A stretch of DNA of 22,805 nt from a virus: the IMG/VR virus record IMGVR_UViG_3300030116_007653, positions 1 through 22,805 of that record. One strand, written 5' to 3'. The position numbers were made by a program, and so were the translations under genes. The notes beneath the pieces were generated by a model that was not told the origin of the DNA, ran no database searches, and saw only the letters and a program-made list of their open reading frames with translations. Of the stretch, positions 15,398-22,393 are shown in pieces (position 1 is the stretch's first letter; every line of letters starts with the position of its first letter).

Positions 15398-16150
15398 TTA
15401 AAACCTCGGAAGAGTGACAGAAAATGGATGTCTTTCAAGTGGGATACCTAATGTATCTAACAGTTCTACATGAACCAATTCTATACACCAGGTATCTTCA
15501 CGACTACATTTAGTCTGTAACATCAAATACCTTAGTAGAGGAAAGACACCCATGAATCCCTCCATAGCTTCAGACCCACCAAAATTAAACCAGTCATTGA
15601 TAAATGGTGGAGGTGCCATTAATGATGTAAAATGAACTGCATTTTTTTCATAATCCTCATACCTAATCTTTTGATTAATTTGTGTATCTGTTCTACATCT
15701 TATAATATAATCATATTTAATTTTATTTCTATACTCATATAATTTTCTTATTCTATTAACTTCACTTAAACTGTAAAAATATGAGAGACTATTATTAATT
15801 TGTCTTTTTTGAAAATCTGGTTCTTTCTCAATCCCACCTGGCCAATACTTTATCTCTGACTTTTCAAAATCTTTATCTAAATCAGGGTCACCAAAAAATC
15901 TACTTGGTTCAACCAATATATCTTTTGGATTATATAACTTTATAAAATCATCGACTGCATTATTAGATATTCTTTGTTTTTCCCAACCACCATCACCACC
16001 ATGTTTATATGGTTTATTTTTTAAATCATCATCAAACCATAGGTGTGCAAATACGTCAACATCATAGTTTTGAATTGCATTATTAATTATGAGGTCAGAA
16101 CACTCATTTACAAATCTTGGTTGTCCTGAAAAACATAGTGCTACTTTCAT
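15398..16150 (-). CDS. Putative glycosyltransferase-like protein with CFSGQPR motif
   Basis: A 250-residue protein beginning MKVALCFSGQPRFVNECSDL. The CFSGQPR start, VDVFAHLWFDDD about 30 residues on, and YDYIIRCRTDTQI near residue 150 recur in uncharacterised sugar-cluster proteins thought to be transferases; RTDT could be the DxD site. The frame extends 13 codons upstream, but those overlap the GDPD-like gene; the ATG at 16150 forms an ATGA overlap with it. Three bases separate its TAA from the TTG of the kinase gene. Function not proven. Confidence 0.65.
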   Translation of the reverse strand: MKVALCFSGQPRFVNECSDLIINNAIQNYDVDVFAHLWFDDDLKNKPYKHGGDGGWEKQRISNNAVDDFIKLYNPKDILVEPSRFFGDPDLDKDFEKSEIKYWPGGIEKEPDFQKRQINNSLSYFYSLSEVNRIRKLYEYRNKIKYDYIIRCRTDTQINQKIRYEDYEKNAVHFTSLMAPPPFINDWFNFGGSEAMEGFMGVFPLLRYLMLQTKCSREDTWCIELVHVELLDTLGIPLERHPFSVTLPRF

Positions 16151-16614
16151 ATTAATTCTGATGGATAATCTGTACAAACACCATAACAATTATATGTTTT
16201 TAAATTTTTAATTTCATCTATACTCATAAATGTCTCTGGCATTACCATAATAGTATTTGGTGTATATGGTTTACCAGGATAAGTCCAGATGTAATTATTA
16301 CTTGTAAGAGCAAAGTCATCTTCTTGATGCCAAAAATATTGATATCCTGCATGACTGTATTTTGTAAATTCATATAATGTTGTAATGTCTTTACAATGAA
16401 TCCACAAATGTCTATGACGATTTGCCATCCACTTCCAACTGATTTTAAATTTTGGTTCATCATGTCCCAACCAAAATACCTGAGTTAGAGAATCATATCT
16501 TACATCTACTTCAACATCATAACCTAAATTAATACATCTGTCAATTTGTTCTGGTTTGTTTTCTAACGAAGATTCAGATCCATTTAAGTTAGCTCTATGA
16601 CATATTATTTTCAT
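16147..16614 (-). CDS. Short glycerophosphodiester phosphodiesterase-like protein
   Basis: A 155-residue protein beginning MKIICHRANLNGSESSLENK. HR near the start, PEQIDRCINLGYDVEVDVRY with E35 and D37, and VFWLGHDEP correspond to the GDPD motifs HRG, PENT, ExD and H in a PI-PLC-like barrel. The family is usually about 240 residues, so the second half of the barrel is reduced. It may be a shortened hydrolase or a derived non-catalytic form. It is coupled by ATGA to both neighbours. In a sugar cluster it could trim or transfer a phosphodiester-linked group; that is speculative. Confidence 0.68.
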   Translation of the reverse strand: MKIICHRANLNGSESSLENKPEQIDRCINLGYDVEVDVRYDSLTQVFWLGHDEPKFKISWKWMANRHRHLWIHCKDITTLYEFTKYSHAGYQYFWHQEDDFALTSNNYIWTYPGKPYTPNTIMVMPETFMSIDEIKNLKTYNCYGVCTDYPSELI

Positions 16615-16931
16615 GCTGCATATTTATCAGAGGGTATAGATGGCCATCTCACAATCATCAATTCACTATCTTCTAAAAATTCTACATCAGAGATTTCATT
16701 TGCTTCGTAAATCCACATGTCACCAGTCTTAAGATGTTTACCAGAAACCATTAACTCACCCTTGATGATGTAGTTTAATTCCTGTGTCACCTTATGATAA
16801 TGAGGAAAAGTTTCACAACCCTTTTCATGTTTATGATGTGCCACCTCAAAAAATGGATTCTTAAAAATTGATGGGTCAAAATCTCCAACAAACCATCCAC
16901 CTTTAAAATTGTTTATGTTTGATTGCTTCAT
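16611..16931 (-). CDS. Small cupin protein
   Basis: A 106-residue cupin. HHKHEKGCETFPHYHKVTQE contains the HxH and Glu ligands of motif 1; YIIKGELMVSGKHLKTGDMW follows as the rest of the barrel. The second motif His is not obvious (it reads EANEISDVEF), so the metal site may be partial. It resembles single-domain cupins in sugar and capsule loci of unknown activity. ATGA overlaps join it to the nucleotidyltransferase-isomerase fusion and to the GDPD-like gene. Confidence 0.72.
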   Translation of the reverse strand: MKQSNINNFKGGWFVGDFDPSIFKNPFFEVAHHKHEKGCETFPHYHKVTQELNYIIKGELMVSGKHLKTGDMWIYEANEISDVEFLEDSELMIVRWPSIPSDKYAA

Positions 16932-18082
16932 TCTAATTCCTGTATTCTAATTTGATGTCTACCACCATCAAAACTATTTTCACGAGCTATTTTTAAATAC
17001 AACTCAAGAGTTTCTTTATCAGTATTCTTAGAGGGTATCGCAAAGAAATTAGCACAGTTATGTCGAATTGACATCTCCATTGCATACTCATCATATATTA
17101 AAGCAGACCTAATTCCTTTATACTTGTTGGCACATATGTTTACACCTTGTCCTGATCTACAGAATCCGAATCCAAAGTGACAATCATTCTCCTGTATTGC
17201 TTTGGATGCTTGAGCTATGTAATCTCTATAATCACAATCTTTGTTTAGGATAGTTCCAAAATCAATGTATTCTAATTTGTTAGATTCTAATATTTCTTTA
17301 AATGTTTCTTTAGCATCAAACCCAGAATGATCAGAGCAAAGTGCTATGGGTTTATCTCCAATTTTTTGAACTACATTATTTTTGTAAAAATGATACTCAT
17401 CAGGAGTTCCAAAGATGTGCATCTTATCTACACTTTCAGTTATTATTTTTTTACCATCTTCTATAAGAACATTATACAATGGTGAAATATAAAATTCGTT
17501 CTTGGTTCTGAGATCTCTTTCAATCATTTCTCTAGCATATTTGCAGAAATCAGATCCTTTTTTAAATCCATATATGCCAACGCATGCATTAGGACTTATA
17601 GCTTTCTTCTCTGCAGTCTTAGTTACATTACCATCCTTATCAAGTTGAGCATAACTATAATTTGTAGAGTTAGATTTAAATGTAAGTATTAAACCATCAG
17701 CATCAAGTGTTTCCATAACATGAGGATCAAACACTGGACGAAATTCTATATCTAAAGTATGAATTACTAGAGGAGCATCATTGTCTATAAGTGATTCAGC
17801 AAATAAACAACTACATACAGATCCGTCTGTAAGTTGATCAAGAACTACAATACTAATATCAGCACCAAACTTTTTTATTAAAAGTTCATCCATGTGATGA
17901 TTATATACATGCTCATCTCTTAACACAAATATTAAATTACAATCTTTATAGTTCAAACAATCTAATGAAATATCAATTAGATGCTTATCTTTAATATTAA
18001 TTATTTGTTTCGGAACTTTAAATCCTTCTTTGATAAATCTACTTCCGAGTCCTGCCATCGGAACAAGAATGTTTGGTTTCAT
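16928..18082 (-). CDS. Nucleotidyltransferase / RpiB-type sugar-phosphate isomerase fusion
   Basis: A 384-residue two-domain protein. Residues 1-235 are a sugar-phosphate nucleotidyltransferase: PMAGLGSRF (8-16) is the nucleotide-binding loop, KVPKQIINI (22-30) carries the conserved PK, TLD (109-111) fits the metal-binding acidic site and NACVGIYGF (165-173) the sugar loop. Residues 244-384 match ribose-5-phosphate isomerase B (RpiB/LacAB): CSDHSGFDAKE (249-259), GFCRSGQGVNICANK (306-320, Cys308 at the catalytic base position), MSIRHNCANFF (337-347) and GGRHQIRI (373-380). I see no stop or frame break between them. Isomerisation of a ketose phosphate and nucleotide activation in one chain would bracket the kinase and phosphatase steps encoded next door. 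Confidence 0.88.
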   Translation of the reverse strand: MKPNILVPMAGLGSRFIKEGFKVPKQIINIKDKHLIDISLDCLNYKDCNLIFVLRDEHVYNHHMDELLIKKFGADISIVVLDQLTDGSVCSCLFAESLIDNDAPLVIHTLDIEFRPVFDPHVMETLDADGLILTFKSNSTNYSYAQLDKDGNVTKTAEKKAISPNACVGIYGFKKGSDFCKYAREMIERDLRTKNEFYISPLYNVLIEDGKKIITESVDKMHIFGTPDEYHFYKNNVVQKIGDKPIALCSDHSGFDAKETFKEILESNKLEYIDFGTILNKDCDYRDYIAQASKAIQENDCHFGFGFCRSGQGVNICANKYKGIRSALIYDEYAMEMSIRHNCANFFAIPSKNTDKETLELYLKIARENSFDGGRHQIRIQELE

Positions 18083-18750
18083 TTTGAATAATGTTGAATA
18101 ATTTCAGAGGTTTTTAAATGAGCAAATTCAATAAACTGATTGATGTCTTGTCCCCCTTGTAGTAATTTATAAAGAAAACAAGAGGCAAATATATCACCAG
18201 CACCTAATACATTTACATTGTCAAGAATTTTATCTTCTGGTAATTTCCAAAAATATTCCTTATCACCATTTGAAAATGTGCTTCCTGTAGAGTGATGTAA
18301 TATTACCCATCCCTTTGTTGCTTCTACTAAACCAGAAAAGTCGTCACAATCTTCATCAGATATAAAAAGATAATCTACATGTTGTAATAAATCCTTGTTT
18401 AATTTTTTACCAGGACATACATCCGCAGTTATTATACCATCTAAAGTTGGTATAAAATTAGTTATACTCATTTCATTTAAGTATATTAGATGATGTATCT
18501 TTGACGTGTGTACACTCGCTCTACTTTGTTGAAGATTAAGTGTTGCTTTAGAATATCTTTGTGATGAATTACGATCAATATAAATTAAAGCTTGACCAAT
18601 ATCTATAGGAGATAATGCAATATTTAAAGATGAATCTAATTCTATGAGTGCCTTCCAGACATTACCCATAGATCCTAATGTTTTCTTTTCAGATTCACCA
18701 TCCAATATTGTATCAATAGTTAGATGTCCATACAAAGAAATATCTTTCAT
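18079..18750 (-). CDS. PfkB-family carbohydrate kinase (short)
   Basis: A 223-residue ribokinase/PfkB-type sugar kinase. It starts MKDISLYGHLTIDTIL and keeps LGSMGNVWKA near residue 25 (the N-terminal substrate glycine region), YLFISDEDC (127-135) and NVLGAGDIFASCF (180-192), the anion hole GAGD with the catalytic Asp186. The family is usually 300-330 residues, so the middle is compacted. RfaE/HldE kinases, which make heptose 1,7-bisphosphate, belong to this family and suit the KdsC-like phosphatase next to it. The stop overlaps the fusion gene's ATG and its own ATG overlaps the phosphatase stop. Activity of the shortened form is unproven. Confidence 0.82.
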   Translation of the reverse strand: MKDISLYGHLTIDTILDGESEKKTLGSMGNVWKALIELDSSLNIALSPIDIGQALIYIDRNSSQRYSKATLNLQQSRASVHTSKIHHLIYLNEMSITNFIPTLDGIITADVCPGKKLNKDLLQHVDYLFISDEDCDDFSGLVEATKGWVILHHSTGSTFSNGDKEYFWKLPEDKILDNVNVLGAGDIFASCFLYKLLQGGQDINQFIEFAHLKTSEIIQHYSK

Positions 18751-19286
18751 TAAAATTTTTCCTTCAAATCAAGTTCATAAATTTTATCCATAACAACATC
18801 ATATGGAACTTTAGGAATAATTCCAAGTTCTTCTAAATCTTCAAAGAGATACATTATCGCATTCTCCCCACCTTTACATGAAAGAGGTACAGAAATATTT
18901 TGAAGTATTGTAGGAGAGTCTTCCATAGAATATGGATGTCCTACAACATTCATTATACCATAATCAAACAAATCATCACCAAGATAAACTACATCTGATA
19001 ATTCACAATCATACTCTTCAAGAATATCATCAATAAAATTAACTTTATCTCTATGAAAACCCTCACCTCTATTGACAACATAAGGTAGATTTCTATTTTT
19101 TAATATGGTTGCATTAAAAGGATCTCCTGTTAAAAACACAACAGGAATACCTATGGCACGGAAACGTTTAATGGCAGTCCAATCTTTATCACAAAAATTT
19201 TTTAAAACAACATTACCATCACGGTCATAGTATTTTTTCCCATCGGTCATTACACCGTCAACGTCAAGAATTACAAGTTTAATCAT
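18750..19286 (-). CDS. KdsC-like HAD-family sugar phosphatase
   Basis: A 178-residue HAD phosphatase of the KdsC type (3-deoxy-octulosonate 8-phosphate phosphatase), small and without a large cap. It has LDVDGVMTDG (7-16, nucleophile Asp8 and acid/base Asp10), FCDKDWTAIKRF (31-42), VVFLTGD (49-55), the lysine in DKVNFIDD and YLGDDLFDYGIM, the metal-binding Asp pair. Length matches KdsC (about 175-190). Substrate could be a Kdo-type sugar or a heptose bisphosphate as in GmhB; genes next to it favour a heptose-like route. Joined by ATGA to the methyltransferase and TAATG to the kinase. Confidence 0.88.
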   Translation of the reverse strand: MIKLVILDVDGVMTDGKKYYDRDGNVVLKNFCDKDWTAIKRFRAIGIPVVFLTGDPFNATILKNRNLPYVVNRGEGFHRDKVNFIDDILEEYDCELSDVVYLGDDLFDYGIMNVVGHPYSMEDSPTILQNISVPLSCKGGENAIMYLFEDLEELGIIPKVPYDVVMDKIYELDLKEKF

Positions 19287-19951
19287 GTTTTCCTAAAACA
19301 AAAATTTGCTACACCAAGAATACCTACATTCTCAGATCTACTTATAGCATCCTCTCTATTATAATCAAATTCCGAGGTTAATGTCAACCCATATTCTTCA
19401 GCAGTTTTAACAATGGTTTCTGGACTAATAAACTCTCCTTTTGCATCTTGCTCAAATTTAATATCAGATGACACTAAAAAGTATCCACCAGGTTTTAATA
19501 TCCTTTTAACTGATTTAAAAACACTTGCCCATCCATCATTAGTGTTACTAGTAAAATTAAAATGAGTTACAGAACAACTGTCTAAAAACACATCGACTGA
19601 TTCATCTTCATATTCTTTAAGAAATTCTACAGCATCTTTCAATACCATAACAACTAAACTTTGATATGGATGATTTACTCTAGTTAAATCAACACCTACA
19701 ACATCATATCCTTGATGGGAAATTATATGAGCTATAGGACCATCACCAACACCAAGATCAACAACCTTCATCGCAGGTCTCTGTATATTATCAAACATCA
19801 TTAAACATGATGCCCATTTAGCATAACAATCTGGTTTATACCAAAGAGAATCTGGTCTTTCTCCATATTTTTCTCTCAAATCAGTTCTATCAAGGTAATC
19901 ATTAAAATAGATTAAATCACTATTAGTAATAAGTTTGTTTGTAATATTCAT
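19283..19951 (-). CDS. Class I SAM-dependent methyltransferase
   Basis: A 222-residue methyltransferase. VVDLGVGDG (63-71) is the SAM-binding loop, VVGVDLT (84-90) the acidic strand end, DVFLDSCSVTHF is the post-motif strand and RILKPGGYFLVSSD the conserved motif leading to the C-terminal helix. Predicted cytosolic. It could methylate a sugar or a lipid carrier, but nothing in the sequence tells the substrate. ATGA overlaps join it to the GT6 gene and the phosphatase gene. Confidence 0.85.
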   Translation of the reverse strand: MNITNKLITNSDLIYFNDYLDRTDLREKYGERPDSLWYKPDCYAKWASCLMMFDNIQRPAMKVVDLGVGDGPIAHIISHQGYDVVGVDLTRVNHPYQSLVVMVLKDAVEFLKEYEDESVDVFLDSCSVTHFNFTSNTNDGWASVFKSVKRILKPGGYFLVSSDIKFEQDAKGEFISPETIVKTAEEYGLTLTSEFDYNREDAISRSENVGILGVANFCFRKT

Positions 19952-20667
19952 TTTTGATACACAGAATTATCTTTTGCAAGATGTACTATCTTTGGAGAAA
20001 AGTTACAATAAGATTCAAATACTTCAGGAAATGCATACGAAGAATCAAAAGTATGAACGTCAGTTATTCTTTCTAAAAAATATTTATTGATCTGACTTTC
20101 ATCATGCCAAACAGCAACTATATCATTTTCTAAATCACGATTGATTCTTGCCTGTAGATCATCTATCATATCACAAACTTGTGGCACTTGTCCACCCCAC
20201 AAGCAACCCTGCCAATAGATATCTGGTAATCCTTTAGACAAATCAACATATGCTTCAGACTTTGGATTCTGTTCGTATGCACCTGGTGATTCTGTATGTG
20301 GTTGCATTTTTAAAAAGTGACATGGGTGATGTACTCCAAACAAAGGTTTGTCTGTGAAGAATTCATCCTCATCTATCCTATCCACAACGAGAGCATCAGC
20401 GTCAATAAAAACAAACCAGTCGTGGTCAGAAATAATCTCTCTTGCCTTGTTAATGATCTCAAATCTTTTGAGTGTAATAAACGGCCAATCAAGGTGTTCC
20501 TGTACGAATACTTTGAGGTTTTCGGGAGTTTCATTTAACTGTCCATCGGTAAATGCTAGTATTGTCTTCTCAGATTTAGGTAAAAAATATTTTTCGATGT
20601 TCTCATAATATTGTGGTAGAAAGTTGAGATATTTATTTGTTCCTATGAATGAAATTGCTACCTTCAT
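19948..20667 (-). CDS. GT6-family glycosyltransferase (ABO blood-group type)
   Basis: A 239-residue retaining transferase of CAZy family GT6, which includes the human A and B blood-group enzymes that add alpha-1,3-linked GalNAc or Gal to H antigen. Motifs: LAFTDGQ (37-43), FIDADALVV (87-95, DxD), YEQNPKSEAY (131-140), YWQGCLWGGQ (151-160) and AVWHDESQINKYF (185-197), the last nearly as in vertebrate ABO. The transmembrane stem of vertebrate enzymes is absent. From memory, a GT6 gene has been reported in cyanophage P-SSM2, and many bacterial GT6 enzymes have NxN instead of DxD; this one keeps DxD. The frame runs 7 codons upstream, but the ATG at 20667 follows GGAGG by four bases and overlaps the fucosyltransferase stop. 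Confidence 0.9.
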   Translation of the reverse strand: MKVAISFIGTNKYLNFLPQYYENIEKYFLPKSEKTILAFTDGQLNETPENLKVFVQEHLDWPFITLKRFEIINKAREIISDHDWFVFIDADALVVDRIDEDEFFTDKPLFGVHHPCHFLKMQPHTESPGAYEQNPKSEAYVDLSKGLPDIYWQGCLWGGQVPQVCDMIDDLQARINRDLENDIVAVWHDESQINKYFLERITDVHTFDSSYAFPEVFESYCNFSPKIVHLAKDNSVYQK

Positions 20668-21464
20668 AAAACCTCCCAATGTGGACAATACAAATCAGAT
20701 GTATCTTTATCATCTGGAAACCAATTCTTTGGTGCTATCACTCTACCACGATTACCTAACCATGCTGCCCACCAAGAAAAACTTGAGTTGCATATAATAA
20801 AATCAGTACACATAGACATAAGACACATATCTACATATCCACTATCATTTTCAGAAACCATAAACCTATCATCAGAAAATAATTCTTGCTCAAGACACCA
20901 TTTAGAATCATCAGAAAATACTATTACCTGTACATCTTTTGGAAACTTAGAGAGTGCCTCTTTATAATAATCTATTCCAACAAAATGATGATTAGGATTA
21001 GTTAGATAATCTGTCCTACGAACATGTAACCCTACTACTTTACCTTGTTCCAATACACCTTGCATCATATCTTGACACGGGTGTGATATATCAGGTTTAA
21101 AAATAAAGTCTTCACGAATTATATCTTCTACGTTTTTAAAATATTTTTCACTCTGGAAGAAACCATATAAAGAAACCCAATCACTTACATTAAATATTTT
21201 CTCATCAAAATTAAATCCACTCTCAGGAACTACAGGTCTACGATAATCGATGCTTTGAATGTTTAATTGTGAAACACTTTTCATGTTGAAACAATTAAAT
21301 AATTCAGTTTGATTCATATTACCTAAACCATCATCCACAGGTTCTTTGTAATATGGTAGACAAAAATTTGTATTATTGTTTGCAGCAATACCCCTCAGTG
21401 CAGCATACTGAAACATCTGGTTTCCAAACCTTCCCAATCTTCCTAAATGATTAAATCCAATCAT
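20664..21464 (-). CDS. GT11 alpha-1,2-fucosyltransferase
   Basis: A 266-residue inverting GT11 enzyme that would move L-fucose from GDP-fucose to a galactose 2-OH, making an H-antigen type end. It has GRFGNQMFQYA (11-21), GFFQSEKYF (101-109), GLHVRRTDYL (145-154, the GDP-fucose HxRRxD motif), VFSDDSKWC (182-190) and CNSSFSWWAAWL (225-236). All family motifs are present, and length is typical of bacterial FutC-type enzymes (about 270-300). No membrane anchor. ATGA overlaps join it to fucose synthase upstream and to the GT6 gene downstream. Confidence 0.94.
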   Translation of the reverse strand: MIGFNHLGRLGRFGNQMFQYAALRGIAANNNTNFCLPYYKEPVDDGLGNMNQTELFNCFNMKSVSQLNIQSIDYRRPVVPESGFNFDEKIFNVSDWVSLYGFFQSEKYFKNVEDIIREDFIFKPDISHPCQDMMQGVLEQGKVVGLHVRRTDYLTNPNHHFVGIDYYKEALSKFPKDVQVIVFSDDSKWCLEQELFSDDRFMVSENDSGYVDMCLMSMCTDFIICNSSFSWWAAWLGNRGRVIAPKNWFPDDKDTSDLYCPHWEVL

Positions 21465-22393
21465 ACTTTATTTCTCCTATACCATTCATATGTAGACTCA
21501 ATACCATGTCTTAAATTAATTTTTGGTTCCCATCCTAATGATTTAATTTTATCCACATTCAAAACTTTTCTTGGTGTTCCATTTGGTTTTGATGTATCCC
21601 ATTCATAATCATTTTTATAACCTACGACATCCACTATCATCTCTGTAAGTTCTTTAATTGTAACATCCTCCCCTGTTCCTATATTGATTATGTCTTCACT
21701 ATCATATCTTTCCATACAAATCAATAATGCTGATGCTAAGTCATCAACATGTAAAAACTCTCTCCTTGCAGAACCATCACCCCATAATTTAACAACCCAG
21801 TGCTTACTCTTTTCTAACGAACCATCAAACTTAGAAATTAAAGATGGTAAAACATGACCATCATTATGATCAAAATTATCATTCGGTCCGTATAAGTTGG
21901 TTGGCATTACAGCAATCGCATTCAACCCATGCTGTTTACGATATGCCTGACACATTTTAATACCTGCTATCTTAGCAATTGCATATGCATCATTACTAGG
22001 TTCAAGATAACCTGACAACAATTGATCTTCTGTGATTGGTTGTTTAGCAAACTTAGGATAGATACAAGATGAACCAAGAAATAATAACTTTTCAACACCA
22101 ACCATTGCTGCAGAACTGATTACATTTGATTGAATCATTAGATTTTCATATATGAAATCAGCAGGATACTCTGAGTTTGCACCAATACCACCAACCTTTG
22201 CTGCTGCAAGAAATACATACTCAGGTTGTTCCATCATAAAGAACATTTTCACATCTTTTTGATTTGTCAAATCGCACTGAGAACGATCAACAGTTATGAT
22301 GTTTGTAAAACCTTGTTCCTCTAAATGTCTAACGATTGCAGAACCAACAAGTCCTTTATGTCCTGCTACAAAAATTTTCGAATCACTGCCCAT
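21461..22393 (-). CDS. fcl: GDP-L-fucose synthase
   Basis: A 310-residue epimerase-reductase (WcaG/Fcl) that turns GDP-4-keto-6-deoxymannose to GDP-L-fucose with NADPH. It has [11 protein letters not shown] (10-20), [11 protein letters not shown] (63-73), GSSCIYP (107-113), catalytic Y137xxxK141 (AYAIAK), [11 protein letters not shown] and the C-terminal LGWEPKI. These are diagnostic of the family and the length matches (about 310-320). The frame opens six codons earlier at a TTG, but the ATG at 22393 gives [14 protein letters not shown], the normal start. The 11-base overlap with the GDP-mannose dehydratase gene suggests coupled translation. Confidence 0.95.
   Translation of the reverse strand: MGSDSKIFVAGHKGLVGSAIVRHLEEQGFTNIITVDRSQCDLTNQKDVKMFFMMEQPEYVFLAAAKVGGIGANSEYPADFIYENLMIQSNVISSAAMVGVEKLLFLGSSCIYPKFAKQPITEDQLLSGYLEPSNDAYAIAKIAGIKMCQAYRKQHGLNAIAVMPTNLYGPNDNFDHNDGHVLPSLISKFDGSLEKSKHWVVKLWGDGSARREFLHVDDLASALLICMERYDSEDIINIGTGEDVTIKELTEMIVDVVGYKNDYEWDTSKPNGTPRKVLNVDKIKSLGWEPKINLRHGIESTYEWYRRNKV

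Noticed and set aside
20317-20608. Two plus-strand open frames opposite the GT6 gene
   Set aside because: The GT6 motifs occupy the opposite strand across the whole interval; neither plus frame shows a family feature.
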